Source: Pseudolactococcus chungangensis CAU 28 = DSM 22330 (lineage in GTDB: Bacteria > Bacillota > Bacilli > Lactobacillales > Streptococcaceae). From it: DNA of 64,000 nt. The notes under the pieces were generated by a model, which was not told the DNA's origin, ran no database searches, and saw nothing but the letters and a program-made list of their open reading frames with translations. Below, one piece after another: positions 52,603 to 61,757 of the stretch. Location of the stretch: positions 1 to 64,000 of the forward strand of contig NZ_JXJT01000005.1 in NCBI RefSeq assembly GCF_002441885.1. The letters run 5' to 3'. Position 1 is the first letter of the stretch. Each line of letters opens with the position of its first letter. Both the position numbers and the translations under genes were made by a program.

Positions 52603-55476
52603 GTGAAATTGATAGAGAGTGCAATAAAAAAGGCATTTATTGACTATAAACTAGAAACATCTCAGTCACATCAACATAGATTAATTACAAATAATCAAGA
52701 ACAGCATTTATTTGCTCAAAATGCTTTGCAAGATGAGCTTGATACATGTACAGATTTTTTTATTTCAGTTGCCTTCGTAACGCAATCGGGATTATGTTTT
52801 TTGAAAACTCATTTTGCTGACTTGGCGAGTAAGGGCATACGTGGTCGATTAATTACGAGTGATTATCTGGGGTTTAATCATCCAGATGTTTTTCGTAGTT
52901 TACTAGAGATTAGAAATATTGATGTCAGGATTGTTGAAAAAGAAGGTTTTCATGTTAAGGGGTACTTATTTGAGCAAAAAGGCTATCATTCCCTAATAAT
53001 TGGGAGTTCCAATTTGACTGCAAACGCATTAAAGAAAAATATTGAATGGAACGTTCGATTAACAAGCCTTGAAAATGGCGAAGTGTTACGTGAATCAAAG
53101 AAAGAGCTAGAAAAGCTATGGAACGAGTCTTTACCACTAACTGAAAATTGGGTAGAAAGATACGCTAAAAGTTGGCAAGAACCCAATAGAGAAAAAATTG
53201 TTCCAAATATAGAGGATGAGGGGGCAATTTACTCGATAGCACGTCCAAATACGATGCAGGAAAAAGCTCTTGAAAATTTGGCAAAGCTAAGAAGTGATGG
53301 GAAGGGGAAAGGGTTAGTCATTTCAGCTACCGGAACAGGAAAGACCTATTTATCAGCTTTTGATGTGCAGCAGGTCAATCCTTCAAAGATGCTTTTTATT
53401 GTGCACAGGGAACAGATTTTAAAATCAGCACTTAAAACCTTTAAGAAAGTTTTAGGCGGAGCTGGCGAAGATTTTGGTATATTATCAGGAAATTCAAAAG
53501 ATATTTCTGCAAAATATTTATTTGCGACGGTTCAAACGATTTCAAAACCAGAAATACTTGAGTTGTTTTCAAAAAATGCTTTTGATTATATATTGATTGA
53601 TGAAGTTCACAAAGCTGGCGCAGTCAGCTATCATAAGGTAATTGACTATTTTACGCCAAAATTTTTGATGGGTATGACAGCGACACCTGAGCGAACTGAT
53701 AATTTCAATATATTTGAATTATTTGATTATAATATTGCTTATGAAATTCGGTTACAAGAAGCTTTGCAAGAAGATTTGCTTTGTCCATTTCATTATTTTG
53801 GTGTCACTGACTATGAAAAGGATGGTGTTGTAATTGAGGAAACGACAAATTTTGAAAATTTGGTAGCTGAGGAGCGCGTCAATTTTATCATTGAAAAAAT
53901 TCAATATTATGGTGTATCTCGTTATAAAATCAGAGGGTTAGTTTTTTGTTCAAGAAAAGAAGAAGCAAAGCAGCTTTCTGAGATATTCAATAATCGTGGT
54001 TTTTATACTGCCTATCTTTCTGGTGAAGATTCAATCATAAAAAGAGAACAAGTGGTTGAAGCACTGGAAAATGGTGAGTTAGATTATATATTCACAGTTG
54101 ATATATTTAACGAAGGAATTGATATTCCATCAGTCAATCAAATTATTATGCTAAGAAGTACTCAATCAAGCATTATTTTTGTTCAGCAACTTGGTCGTGG
54201 TCTGCGTAAACATGATTCAAAGGATTATGTGACAATTATTGATTTTATAGGGAATTATAAAAATAATTATATGATTCCGATGGCTTTATCGGGAGATATG
54301 AGCTACAATAAAGATTCATTAAGAAAAGATACTTTTGATACAAATTATATTACAGGTATTTCGTCTATTAATTTTGAAGCGATTGCTAAAGAACGTATAT
54401 TTAAGGCGATTGATGATGTCAAATTAGATAGTATGAAATCTATTAAAGATGCATATTCTAAACTTAAAAATCGTTTAAATCGTGTGCCATTATTAGTGGA
54501 TTTTATAGAACAAAAATCTATTGATCCCTATCTCATTGTTAGCGGAAAAGTTTCTAATATAAAGACCTATTATGATTTTTTAGTGAAAAATAGGGATGCT
54601 CAAGGAGAAATTTCAGAACTAGAGAATAAATATTTGATGTTTATTTCTAGAGAGCTTTTAACAGGAATTCGTAAGCAAGATATATTATTGTTATCGGAAA
54701 TGGTTAAGGGAAGAGAGTTTACTAGAAAAGAAATTAAAGATTTATTCCAAAATAATGGCTTGGATGCGCAAGAAAAAACAATTGATTCTGTTTTAAATAC
54801 ACTGGATCTGGACTTCTTTTCAGGTGAAACTTCTAAAACTTACAGTGGGGCTGAATTGATTGAAGTTGGTGAAAATATAAGATTGTCAGTAGGTATGAAA
54901 AAAGCGCTTTTGAATAATTCATATTTCAAAATACTGTTAGGAGATTTGTTATCTGCAAGCTTTATTAAAAGTGAAACTTTTGATAAAAGTAGAGTTTTTA
55001 CATTGTATCAAAAGTATCGTAGAGGAGATGTCATTCGACTTTTGAATTGGGATAAACAGCAAATTGCTCAAAATATTGGTGGGTATATACGAAAAGATAA
55101 TGAATTTCCTATTTTTATCACTTTGGAAAAAGGGGAAGCGTTCAGTGGTGCTATGATGGCATATGAAGATGAACTTCTTTCCACAAATTTATTGAAGTGG
55201 TACACTAAAGCGCCTAGAAACATGCGCTCTCCCGAAGTGAAAGCGATTTTAAATTATGATAATGCGGATTTAAATATGCATATCTTTATCAAAAAATCGG
55301 ATGACGAAGGAACTGATTTTTATTATCTTGGTGAAGTAGAACCACTGCTAGACTCAATAAAAGAACTTCATAAACCAACAAATGATGGTAAAACGAAATC
55401 AGTTGTTGAAATGCACCTAAAATTTATAGAGGCGATTGATTATAAGTTGTATAAGTATTTGATTAGCAGTAAATAA
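52603..55476 (+). CDS. PLD-domain DEAD/DEAH helicase with DUF3427-type C-terminus
   Basis: In order: a phospholipase-D-like nuclease domain with one HKD motif (H117-x-K119, then GSSN near 134-137), a superfamily 2 helicase core with Walker A GTGKT (about 244-248), DEVH (333-336), the TATPERTD motif and motif VI QQLGRGLRK (about 528), and a long C-terminal region resembling DUF3427. At 957 residues it is full length for this architecture. The start is GTG with AGGAAGG. It would act on DNA, possibly as a restriction or repair factor together with the NUDIX enzyme. The defence role is an inference. Confidence 0.88.
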   Translation: MKLIESAIKKAFIDYKLETSQSHQHRLITNNQEQHLFAQNALQDELDTCTDFFISVAFVTQSGLCFLKTHFADLASKGIRGRLITSDYLGFNHPDVFRSLLEIRNIDVRIVEKEGFHVKGYLFEQKGYHSLIIGSSNLTANALKKNIEWNVRLTSLENGEVLRESKKELEKLWNESLPLTENWVERYAKSWQEPNREKIVPNIEDEGAIYSIARPNTMQEKALENLAKLRSDGKGKGLVISATGTGKTYLSAFDVQQVNPSKMLFIVHREQILKSALKTFKKVLGGAGEDFGILSGNSKDISAKYLFATVQTISKPEILELFSKNAFDYILIDEVHKAGAVSYHKVIDYFTPKFLMGMTATPERTDNFNIFELFDYNIAYEIRLQEALQEDLLCPFHYFGVTDYEKDGVVIEETTNFENLVAEERVNFIIEKIQYYGVSRYKIRGLVFCSRKEEAKQLSEIFNNRGFYTAYLSGEDSIIKREQVVEALENGELDYIFTVDIFNEGIDIPSVNQIIMLRSTQSSIIFVQQLGRGLRKHDSKDYVTIIDFIGNYKNNYMIPMALSGDMSYNKDSLRKDTFDTNYITGISSINFEAIAKERIFKAIDDVKLDSMKSIKDAYSKLKNRLNRVPLLVDFIEQKSIDPYLIVSGKVSNIKTYYDFLVKNRDAQGEISELENKYLMFISRELLTGIRKQDILLLSEMVKGREFTRKEIKDLFQNNGLDAQEKTIDSVLNTLDLDFFSGETSKTYSGAELIEVGENIRLSVGMKKALLNNSYFKILLGDLLSASFIKSETFDKSRVFTLYQKYRRGDVIRLLNWDKQQIAQNIGGYIRKDNEFPIFITLEKGEAFSGAMMAYEDELLSTNLLKWYTKAPRNMRSPEVKAILNYDNADLNMHIFIKKSDDEGTDFYYLGEVEPLLDSIKELHKPTNDGKTKSVVEMHLKFIEAIDYKLYKYLISSK

Positions 55477-55485
55477 CTTGAAATA

Positions 55486-55515
55486 GCTCAACGTTTTTTG
55501 TTGAGCCATTTTTTA
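55486..55515 (+). terminator. Terminator of the NUDIX-helicase pair
   Basis: GCTCAAC (55486-55492) pairs with GTTGAGC (55500-55506), and a T-run follows. Confidence 0.8.
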
Positions 55516-55558
55516 TATTATTTATCATTTTTATAGAAATAGTATGACATTTTTTAAC

Positions 55559-56268
55559 TTAATTCTCTATCCCCAAAATCCAGTCCACCAAACTCAAATG
55601 CCGAATCCCCTTATCATTCCCCCGCTGCAAAGGGTCAAGCGTCAAGACAAGTTTAGGAAAACTATCATTAACAGACTCTAAAGAGGCAAACTCACGCTTA
55701 GCAGTTTCAGCACTGCTAAGCAAATAGCTGACCCGAATATAGATTTTTTCCAACTGATGATTGACAACTTTCTCAGCTATAAAGTCAATTTCTAGGTCAT
55801 TTGTACTACCAACAGTGACAGTATAGCTACGTGATTTCAGCTCTAGCAGGACGATATTTTCTAGGATAAGCTCAATATCTTGCGCATTTCTCCCTAGGAG
55901 CGCTTGCCTTAGTCCATGATCAACGGCGTAGATTTTTTCTTGTGTTTTAAGTAACTTCTTGCCTTGCAGATCATATCTACGAACAGGGATATAAAATTAA
56001 GCATCAATCTCAGCATCAATATAGTTTTTTACGGTTGTAGTAGAAGTACTAAGCATGGTAATCTAGAAGTGGTTCAAATTTTAGCTTTCCAAAGTTGATT
56101 TCAATTGGTATGGTTATCCTTATTTTGAGCAAGGATATAGTCACGAATGGCTTCAAGTAAAAAAGATTTTCCAGATCTTCGAACGCCAGGGATGACTTTT
56201 ATCAACTCAGTATCAATAAAAGGTAAAATTCTTTTTAGATATTTAGGACGAGAAATCAGATTAAGCAC
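55559..56268 (-). pseudogene. AAA ATPase with DUF4143, decayed
   Basis: The minus strand encodes ISRPKYLKRILPFIDTELIK then VIPGVRRSGKS (a Walker A), followed by a frame break. Later come STTTVKNYIDAEIDA with a stop after it, then PVRRYDLQGKKLLKTQEKIY and the C-terminal EKIYIRVSYLLSSAETAKRE. This is the order of the archaeal-type ATPase/DUF4143 family, with the middle of the ATPase domain deleted. The first codon, expected before ISRP, is CTG (56257-56259) after a good GAGGTG, so the start may also be mutated. Confidence 0.75.
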
Positions 56269-56271
56269 CTC

Positions 56272-56371
56272 AATTTCATTTGTAAATTAATTATAGCTGA
56301 TTTCAATCTAAAATTTACTTACAAATGAAATTTGATAGCGTACGACTTAAAATTTAATCTACAAATGAAAT
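56272..56371. repeat. Short repeats near the ATPase remnant
   Basis: AATTTCATTTGTAA (56272-56285) is inverted relative to TTACAAATGAAATT (56319-56332), a perfect 14-base match. A further direct copy of ACAAATGAAAT is at 56361-56371. Confidence 0.5.
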
Positions 56372-56384
56372 GCAAACCAAAATA

Positions 56385-56412
56385 AAAAGCATGTCACCAA
56401 ACAAATGCTTTT
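56385..56412 (-). terminator. Terminator of menA
   Basis: AAAAGCAT pairs with ATGCTTTT, giving a T-run for minus-strand transcripts. Confidence 0.65.
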
Positions 56413-56424
56413 CACTAAAATATT

Positions 56425-57366
56425 TTATCCCCAAATCAATCCCAAAGCAATCGTAACAGCCAGAGCACCATTATAAATCATCAAATTATGAACAGACAGG
56501 ATGAAAGTTTGACTTTTATCCTGTTTTTTCAGGAATTGATTGACATTTCGGATAATGAAAGGTGAGACCAAACTCATGAGCAGCGTCGTTTTAGGTAGTA
56601 CACCCGTAATCACGGCTACCAAAACAATGAAACAAGCCAAGCCATACATGCTAACAAATAATTTTAAAGCGTTATGAACACCAATAAAATGTGGCAAGGT
56701 CAAACGACCATTTTTTTCATCTTGCGCCAAGTCGCAGATATTATCAGCGAGCATGACATTAAAATTCATACAGAAACACATCATCCCCACTAGGCCAATG
56801 GGTATGAGCGTCGCGAAATCGATGTTAAAAGTCAGCAACCATTGATGAAAATGGGCGGTGAAGAATTTAGCGTCGAAAGCATTAATGTAGATGCCGAAGA
56901 AGAAACCACAAAGTCCTTCAGCAAAACCAGCTAGCACCTCACCTAGTGGAAACCGAGAGAATGCGAAGGGACCAAATGTATAGAAAATAGCAATGATAAA
57001 GCAAAGCGCGCCAATGGGTAAAATGGCGATGTTGGTTGTCAGTACGACAGCAATTCCGACAATTAGGTCAATAGCAAGTAGCGTTAAACAAATTTTGAGT
57101 GCCAGACTAGGCGAGATGTTACGTGTTGATAAGATGTTTTCGCGAGTTTTATATTCTGGGTCGAGTGCTTTTTTGTAATCCATTAGATTATTCCAAGCAC
57201 TGACAAATAGATTAATCGCGATAAGTCCGATGAAAAATAGAAGAGTTGGTAGAAAATGAAAGCTATTGAAGGTATATAGTGCGAAAATGACACCGGCAAT
57301 CGGTGATAGAAGCGCAGCAGGTAAGGTCTGAATGCGCGTGAAATTAAGAAATGTTTTGAAGGTCAT
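56425..57366 (-). CDS. menA: 1,4-dihydroxy-2-naphthoate prenyltransferase
   Basis: MenA adds the isoprenoid tail in menaquinone synthesis. The 313-residue UbiA-family membrane protein has about eight to nine helices and both aspartate-rich motifs, NNLMDYKKALD (about residues 60-70) and DNICDLAQDEKNGR (about residues 203-216), which hold the prenyl diphosphate via magnesium. GAGGAAAAC precedes the ATG. No other men gene is in the window. Alternative UbiA substrates are possible, but MenA is the usual lactococcal member. Confidence 0.85.
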   Translation of the reverse strand: MTFKTFLNFTRIQTLPAALLSPIAGVIFALYTFNSFHFLPTLLFFIGLIAINLFVSAWNNLMDYKKALDPEYKTRENILSTRNISPSLALKICLTLLAIDLIVGIAVVLTTNIAILPIGALCFIIAIFYTFGPFAFSRFPLGEVLAGFAEGLCGFFFGIYINAFDAKFFTAHFHQWLLTFNIDFATLIPIGLVGMMCFCMNFNVMLADNICDLAQDEKNGRLTLPHFIGVHNALKLFVSMYGLACFIVLVAVITGVLPKTTLLMSLVSPFIIRNVNQFLKKQDKSQTFILSVHNLMIYNGALAVTIALGLIWG

Positions 57367-57399
57367 TGTTTTCCTCTATCCTAAAAGCCTAAAAGACAA

Positions 57400-57414
57400 A
57401 ATTTTCTAAAAATT
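57400..57414. promoter_or_regulatory. CodY-type box between menA and the ACT gene
   Basis: AATTTTCTAAAAATT differs from the CodY consensus AATTTTCWGAAAATT at one of 15 positions. It lies in the predicted menA leader and just upstream of the divergent -10 pair. Confidence 0.45.
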
Positions 57415-57427
57415 ATGGCGTTTTTTG

Positions 57428-57455
57428 TGATATAATATTACTAACTATTATATCA
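57428..57455. promoter_or_regulatory. Face-to-face extended -10 elements
   Basis: TGATATAATA (57428-57437) and its inverted copy TATTATATCA (57446-57455) give a consensus extended -10 on each strand. The two predicted starts fall between them, so the menA and ACT-gene promoters would compete for polymerase. Confidence 0.5.
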
Positions 57456-57604
57456 AAAAATAGATAGGGACAGAGTATTGACTACCGAATTCCTAAGAAA
57501 TAGCTGATTTATCCGTATGAAACATGTCGTTTTGGTGAATCAAACATTTTCTGGGTTTCAAAATAGTCGTCTCAATAGCTTGAAGTACAAATAAGGAGAA
57601 TCAA

Positions 57605-57871
57605 ATGCGCGCAATTGTGACAGTTATCGGACAAGACAGAACAGGTATTGTAGCAGGAGTGTCAACACGTTTGACAGAACTTGATGTAAACATTATCGAC
57701 ATTTCACAAACGATTATGGATGGCTTTTTTACCATGAACATGGTGGTTGAAATTGAAGCAACTGAAGCATTCCCAGAAGTGAAGACAAATCTTGAAGCAC
57801 TAGGTGAAAGTTTGAAAGTTGATATTAAAATCATGAATGAAGCCATTTTTGAGGCGATGCACCAACTTTAA
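57605..57871 (+). CDS. ACT domain protein (UPF0237)
   Basis: This 88-residue single ACT domain begins IVTVIGQDRTGIVAGVSTRL, the ligand-binding turn of amino-acid-sensing ACT domains. AAGGAG lies before the ATG. It is followed after 45 bases by the DUF711 gene, and this pairing is conserved in Firmicutes. It probably senses a small molecule for its partner; neither ligand nor reaction is known. Confidence 0.9.
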   Translation: MRAIVTVIGQDRTGIVAGVSTRLTELDVNIIDISQTIMDGFFTMNMVVEIEATEAFPEVKTNLEALGESLKVDIKIMNEAIFEAMHQL

Positions 57872-57916
57872 TTTTTAGTCGTATGAAACGATTAAAATAA
57901 CAGAAAGGTTAATGAA

Positions 57917-59254
57917 GTGAAACAAAATCAAATTCTTGAAACAATTCGCATGATCGAAGAAGAAAATCTAGATATTCGAACGATTACAATGGGGATTTCC
58001 CTTTTGGATTGTATTGATAGTGATATCGATCGTGCCTGTGAAAAGATTTATCAAAAGATTACTACTAAGGCAAAAGATCTTGTGAAAATTGGTGATGAGA
58101 TTGGTGATGAACTCGGTATTCCTATCATCAATAAACGAGTTAGCGTAACGCCAATCGCTATTATCGGTGCAGCAACTGATGCGACTGATTACACACCGTT
58201 TGCCTTGGCACTTGATCGTGCTGCGAAAGAAATTGGCATTGACTTCATTGGTGGGTTCACAGCGCTCGCCCAAAAAGGCTATCAAAAAGGCGATAAGATT
58301 CTCATTGATTCATTGCCTAAAGCCCTTGCGGCGACTGATTATGTTTGTAGTTCGGTCAATGTTGGCTCAACAAAAACAGGGATTAACATGGATGCTGTCC
58401 GAGATATCGGTGAGATCATTGTTGAAGCTGCTAAATTGGATGATATGAGCTGTGCTAAACTTGTTGTCTTTGCCAATGCTGTTGAAGACAATCCATTCAT
58501 GGCGGGTGCTTTCCATGGTGTTGGTGAAGCTGATGTGGTCATTAATGTTGGTGTTTCAGGTCCTGGTGTCGTGAAACGTGCCCTTGAAAAAGTTCGAGGG
58601 GAGTCGTTTGATGTTGTCGCTGAAGTGGTTAAGAAAACGGCTTTCAAAGTCACACGCATGGGACAACTTGTCGGTAAAATGGCATCTGAGCGTTTAGGTG
58701 TAGAGTTTGGCATTGTCGATTTATCTCTTGCGCCAACACCTGCGGTTGGTGACTCTGTTGCACGTATTTTAGAAGAAATGGGTCTTGAGATGGTCGGGAC
58801 ACATGGGACGACTGCGGCACTTGCACTTTTGAATGACCAAGTCAAAAAGGGTGGCGTTATGGCCTGTAACCAAGTTGGCGGTCTCTCAGGTGCCTTCATT
58901 CCAGTTTCTGAAGATGAAGGCATGATTGCAGCGGTTAATGCTGGCGTGCTCAATCTTGAAAAACTTGAAGCAATGACTGCGATTTGTAGTGTCGGCTTGG
59001 ACATGATTGCTGTACCAGGCGACACACCTGCCAGCACGATCTCTGCTATGATTGCAGATGAAGCAGCAATTGGTGTAATTAATATGAAGACAACTGCTGT
59101 ACGTGTTATTCCCAAAGGCAAGGTCGGTGAACAGATTGAATTTGGTGGCTTGCTTGGGACGGCACCAGTCATGCCAGTCCATAAAGAATCATCTGCTGCC
59201 TTCATCTCCCGTGGTGGTCATATTCCAGCACCGATTCATAGCTTTAAAAACTAA
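57917..59254 (+). CDS. PFL-like family protein (DUF711/UPF0210)
   Basis: This 445-residue DUF711 protein has the structural fold of glycyl-radical enzymes such as pyruvate formate-lyase but lacks an obvious radical glycine motif at its end. The segments [12 protein letters not shown] and [14 protein letters not shown] are characteristic. It starts at GTG with AGAAAGG upstream and is in one unit with the ACT gene. The function is unknown. A large open frame on the opposite strand is only a composition shadow. Confidence 0.88.
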   Translation: MKQNQILETIRMIEEENLDIRTITMGISLLDCIDSDIDRACEKIYQKITTKAKDLVKIGDEIGDELGIPIINKRVSVTPIAIIGAATDATDYTPFALALDRAAKEIGIDFIGGFTALAQKGYQKGDKILIDSLPKALAATDYVCSSVNVGSTKTGINMDAVRDIGEIIVEAAKLDDMSCAKLVVFANAVEDNPFMAGAFHGVGEADVVINVGVSGPGVVKRALEKVRGESFDVVAEVVKKTAFKVTRMGQLVGKMASERLGVEFGIVDLSLAPTPAVGDSVARILEEMGLEMVGTHGTTAALALLNDQVKKGGVMACNQVGGLSGAFIPVSEDEGMIAAVNAGVLNLEKLEAMTAICSVGLDMIAVPGDTPASTISAMIADEAAIGVINMKTTAVRVIPKGKVGEQIEFGGLLGTAPVMPVHKESSAAFISRGGHIPAPIHSFKN

Positions 59255-59526
59255 GACTCTATTTGCATATTATCAGAATCTATTACCGATTACGATACTT
59301 AAATCGTCATCAAAGATACAGCAAGAGAGCTGAATAAAAAGTGGAGAAATCTGCTTTTTTTTGTTAGAATGAATATAACTGGTGTTGTTGAGCGCTTACA
59401 TCTCAGAGAATTCATGACAGACGTCATATTGAATAGCTAGACTATCAACGTGATTTACGGTTTTTAGTCACAAAATCATCTTGCGCAACATATCAAACAA
59501 ACATTTTAAAAATGGAGTAGACAGAA
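59255..59526. other. Gap after the DUF711 gene
   Basis: It holds a terminator-like hairpin at 59336-59365 and, further on, no clear promoter. GAGCGCTTACA at 59390-59400 is a weak cre-like match. A GGAG 11 bases before the next ATG serves as its ribosome binding site. Confidence 0.5.
59336..59365 (+). terminator. Terminator of the ACT-DUF711 unit
   Basis: AAAAAGTGG pairs with CTGCTTTTT through two G-T pairs around AGAAAT, and the T-run continues. Confidence 0.6.
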
Positions 59527-60216
59527 ATGGTAAATATCTATTTAGTCAGACATGGCAAGACCATGTTTAACACAATCGGCCGTGCCCAAGGCTGGTCAGA
59601 CACCCCCTTAACCCGTACCGGAGAAACCGGTATTATCGAGCTAGGTTTAGGCTTTGCAGTGAAAAATATCAAATTTGATTATGCTTTTTCGTCAGATAGC
59701 GGTAGAACAATTCAGACTATGGGGCTTATCTTGAAATATTCTGAAAACGAGGGCATCCCTTATGAGATGGACAAACGTATTCGTGAATGGTGTTTTGGTA
59801 GCCTAGATGGCGGTTATGATGGTGAACTTTTCGATGGTGTTTTGCCACGGACGGATGCCTATAAAGGTAAAAGTCCAGAAGAATTAACCTATGAGGACAT
59901 TGCTAAAGGTTTACTTGAAGTCGATACTGCTGGTTGGGCAGAGCCTTGGGAGGTGTTAAGCAAACGCATTCTGGATGGTTTCTTTGACGCTGCTAAAAAG
60001 GCTGAGGCCAATGGTGCAGAAAATATTGTCATCGTTAGTCACGGTATGACGATTGCAACATTTATCAAATTACTCGATAGTCGTCGCCCGAAATTTCAAG
60101 GGCTAGATAATGGTTCGGTCACACACTTAACCTACTCAGATGGTAATTTTTTAATCGGTGAAATCGGAGATATGCATTACCGAGAATTAGGACGGGAGAT
60201 TTTAAATGCAGAATAA
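59527..60216 (+). CDS. Histidine phosphatase family protein
   Basis: This 229-residue phosphoglycerate-mutase-fold protein has the phosphohistidine motif LVRHGKT (histidine 8) and the second histidine in VSHGMT. It lacks the lid typical of glycolytic mutase, so a phosphatase is more likely. Its end overlaps the carboxypeptidase gene by 11 bases, which suggests linked roles, possibly at the envelope. TGGAG precedes the ATG. Confidence 0.9.
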   Translation: MVNIYLVRHGKTMFNTIGRAQGWSDTPLTRTGETGIIELGLGFAVKNIKFDYAFSSDSGRTIQTMGLILKYSENEGIPYEMDKRIREWCFGSLDGGYDGELFDGVLPRTDAYKGKSPEELTYEDIAKGLLEVDTAGWAEPWEVLSKRILDGFFDAAKKAEANGAENIVIVSHGMTIATFIKLLDSRRPKFQGLDNGSVTHLTYSDGNFLIGEIGDMHYRELGREILNAE

Positions 60217-61030
60217 TGAACAACATAATGAACCTTATCATAGAAGAAGACCCCGCAAAAAGCCTCGTTATGATCGCTTGGTAGGGGCTGCCATAGTAGG
60301 TGTTGTTGCTATTTGTGCAATTGCTTTTCTGGTGCATACTTTACTTAAGAAAGAAACGGCAACACCGACCAAGTCGACAACAATTAGTCAGTCTCAAAAA
60401 TCAGCAGAAAAAGCTAAGGCATCATCAGTACAAACTTCTGAAACTAAAAAAGATAAAAACTTGCCAGATAGTAAATCAACAGATTGGGAACTTGTTTTAG
60501 TGAATCGTGATCATCCTAAGGAAGAAATGAGTCCTGATGTCGTACAAATAGACAATATTTGGGTTGACTCGAGAATTGCAGATGCGACAGAGCAATTTTT
60601 AGCAGCAGCACAGGCGATCAATCCTGCCGAACATCTGATTTCAGGTTATCGCAGTGTCGCTTATCAAACAACACTCTACGAGCAGTACGTTGACCAAGAA
60701 ATAGCAGCTGATCCATCGCTAGATCGTGAGGCGGCAGAAAAGAAAGTCCAAACTTATTCACAACCACCGACGAAATCTGAGCATCAGACTGGTTTAGCCA
60801 TTGATTTGTCAGATGTTGATAGCCTTAATGAATCAACAACTGCTGAACAAGTCGCTGCAATTGCTCCGGAGTATGGTTTTGTTTTACGTTTTCCAGAGGG
60901 GGGCGCTGCGAGTACGGGTGTTGATTATGAAGACTGGCATTTTCGTTATGTTGGTGTTGCCAATGCCAAATATATGACAGAACACCATTTAACTTTGGAA
61001 GACTATCTCAAATTACTAGACAAAAATTGA
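60206..61030 (+). CDS. Membrane-anchored D,D/L,D-carboxypeptidase (VanY/LdcB-like)
   Basis: A basic cytoplasmic start, one membrane helix (about residues 29-47) and a Ser/Lys-rich linker lead to an extracellular M15B peptidase domain. The zinc ligands lie in SEHQTGLAIDLSD (about residues 191-203) and EDWHFRYVG near the end. Such enzymes trim the terminal D-alanine of peptidoglycan stems, as LdcB/DacB does in streptococci. It starts within the phosphatase gene. Confidence 0.92.
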   Translation: MQNNEQHNEPYHRRRPRKKPRYDRLVGAAIVGVVAICAIAFLVHTLLKKETATPTKSTTISQSQKSAEKAKASSVQTSETKKDKNLPDSKSTDWELVLVNRDHPKEEMSPDVVQIDNIWVDSRIADATEQFLAAAQAINPAEHLISGYRSVAYQTTLYEQYVDQEIAADPSLDREAAEKKVQTYSQPPTKSEHQTGLAIDLSDVDSLNESTTAEQVAAIAPEYGFVLRFPEGGAASTGVDYEDWHFRYVGVANAKYMTEHHLTLEDYLKLLDKN

Positions 61031-61118
61031 TTAGCGTTAATCACAATTCTGTATGAAAATTATGGTAAAATAGTAATATCTAACATCATTTAAAGTCGAA
61101 TTAGGAGCAAAGGTCCTC

Positions 61119-61529
61119 ATGTTTTCAGGAAAATCACCATCATTTATTATTTTATCAAGTATTGGTTTGCTGATTTATTCAGCTTGGCAAATGATTAACA
61201 ACATATTACCCAATTTACAAATTTTTAAGGTTGTCTATGACACCTTCCTTAAAGCATTTGCTGCTTTTAAATTGCAGTCGAGTGTCTCAATGACTAATAT
61301 TCAATTTTTGATTTATGTTGTTTTGCTAGTCGTTTTCATCTTTCTTTTGGCTAAATTTTGGAAATTTGCTATTTACGCTTTGCTCTTTTTCGTCTTTGTT
61401 CTGGTTTGTAATTTTGCTTATTACGCTTGGTCAACAGGTGCGACATCAGCAGAATGGTTCACTTTTATTGTCATGAGTGTTAGCTTTATCAACGTTTTTC
61501 TGACATCTAAGACAGGCGGCCTCATCTAA
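61119..61529 (+). CDS. Small multi-pass membrane protein (136 aa)
   Basis: Four hydrophobic segments (about residues 8-24, 64-82, 85-105 and 111-128) make almost the whole protein. TTAGGAG lies before the ATG. It stands alone between the carboxypeptidase and the hrcA operon, and the first CIRCE hairpin with its T-run could also act as its terminator. I do not recognise a family. Confidence 0.75.
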   Translation: MFSGKSPSFIILSSIGLLIYSAWQMINNILPNLQIFKVVYDTFLKAFAAFKLQSSVSMTNIQFLIYVVLLVVFIFLLAKFWKFAIYALLFFVFVLVCNFAYYAWSTGATSAEWFTFIVMSVSFINVFLTSKTGGLI

Positions 61530-61560
61530 TTATTGCTTTAAAATTAACAGTTTGAAAAAA

Positions 61561-61587
61561 TTAGCACTCTGTGTAAAAGAGTGCTAA
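61561..61587. promoter_or_regulatory. CIRCE operator 1 (HrcA)
   Basis: TTAGCACTC-N9-GAGTGCTAA is a perfect CIRCE. It is followed by six T, so on RNA it doubles as a terminator for the upstream gene. Confidence 0.97.
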
Positions 61588-61604
61588 TTTTTTGTGTTTT
61601 TTCC

Positions 61605-61633
61605 TTGACAATACCTCAATAGAATTATATAAT
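61605..61633 (+). promoter_or_regulatory. hrcA-grpE-dnaK promoter
   Basis: TTGACA (61605-61610), exactly 17 bases, then TATAAT (61628-61633): a full consensus promoter between the two CIRCE elements. Confidence 0.95.
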
Positions 61634-61644
61634 AATAGATGTAG

Positions 61645-61671
61645 TTAGCACTTGGTAGCTACAAGTGCTAA
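61645..61671. promoter_or_regulatory. CIRCE operator 2 (HrcA)
   Basis: TTAGCACTT-N9-AAGTGCTAA is a CIRCE variant just after the -10, with even the spacer nearly palindromic (GTAGCTAC). Confidence 0.92.
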
Positions 61672-61757
61672 TACTAATTCACATTTAAAATATAACAATT
61701 TTTGCCTAATTTTAGTTATATTTCAAACGTTCATTAGTATAAAAAGAGGTGTTCAAT

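Noticed and set aside
58339-59205. Long open frame (288 codons) on the minus strand opposite the DUF711 gene
   Set aside because: It is the mirror of a strongly biased gene. It has no ribosome binding site, and its composition (Ser/Thr/Pro/Ala rich) is typical of antisense shadows.
59387-59400. cre-like GTTGAGCGCTTACA before the phosphatase gene
   Set aside because: It matches only about 11 of 14 positions and lies far from any recognisable promoter.
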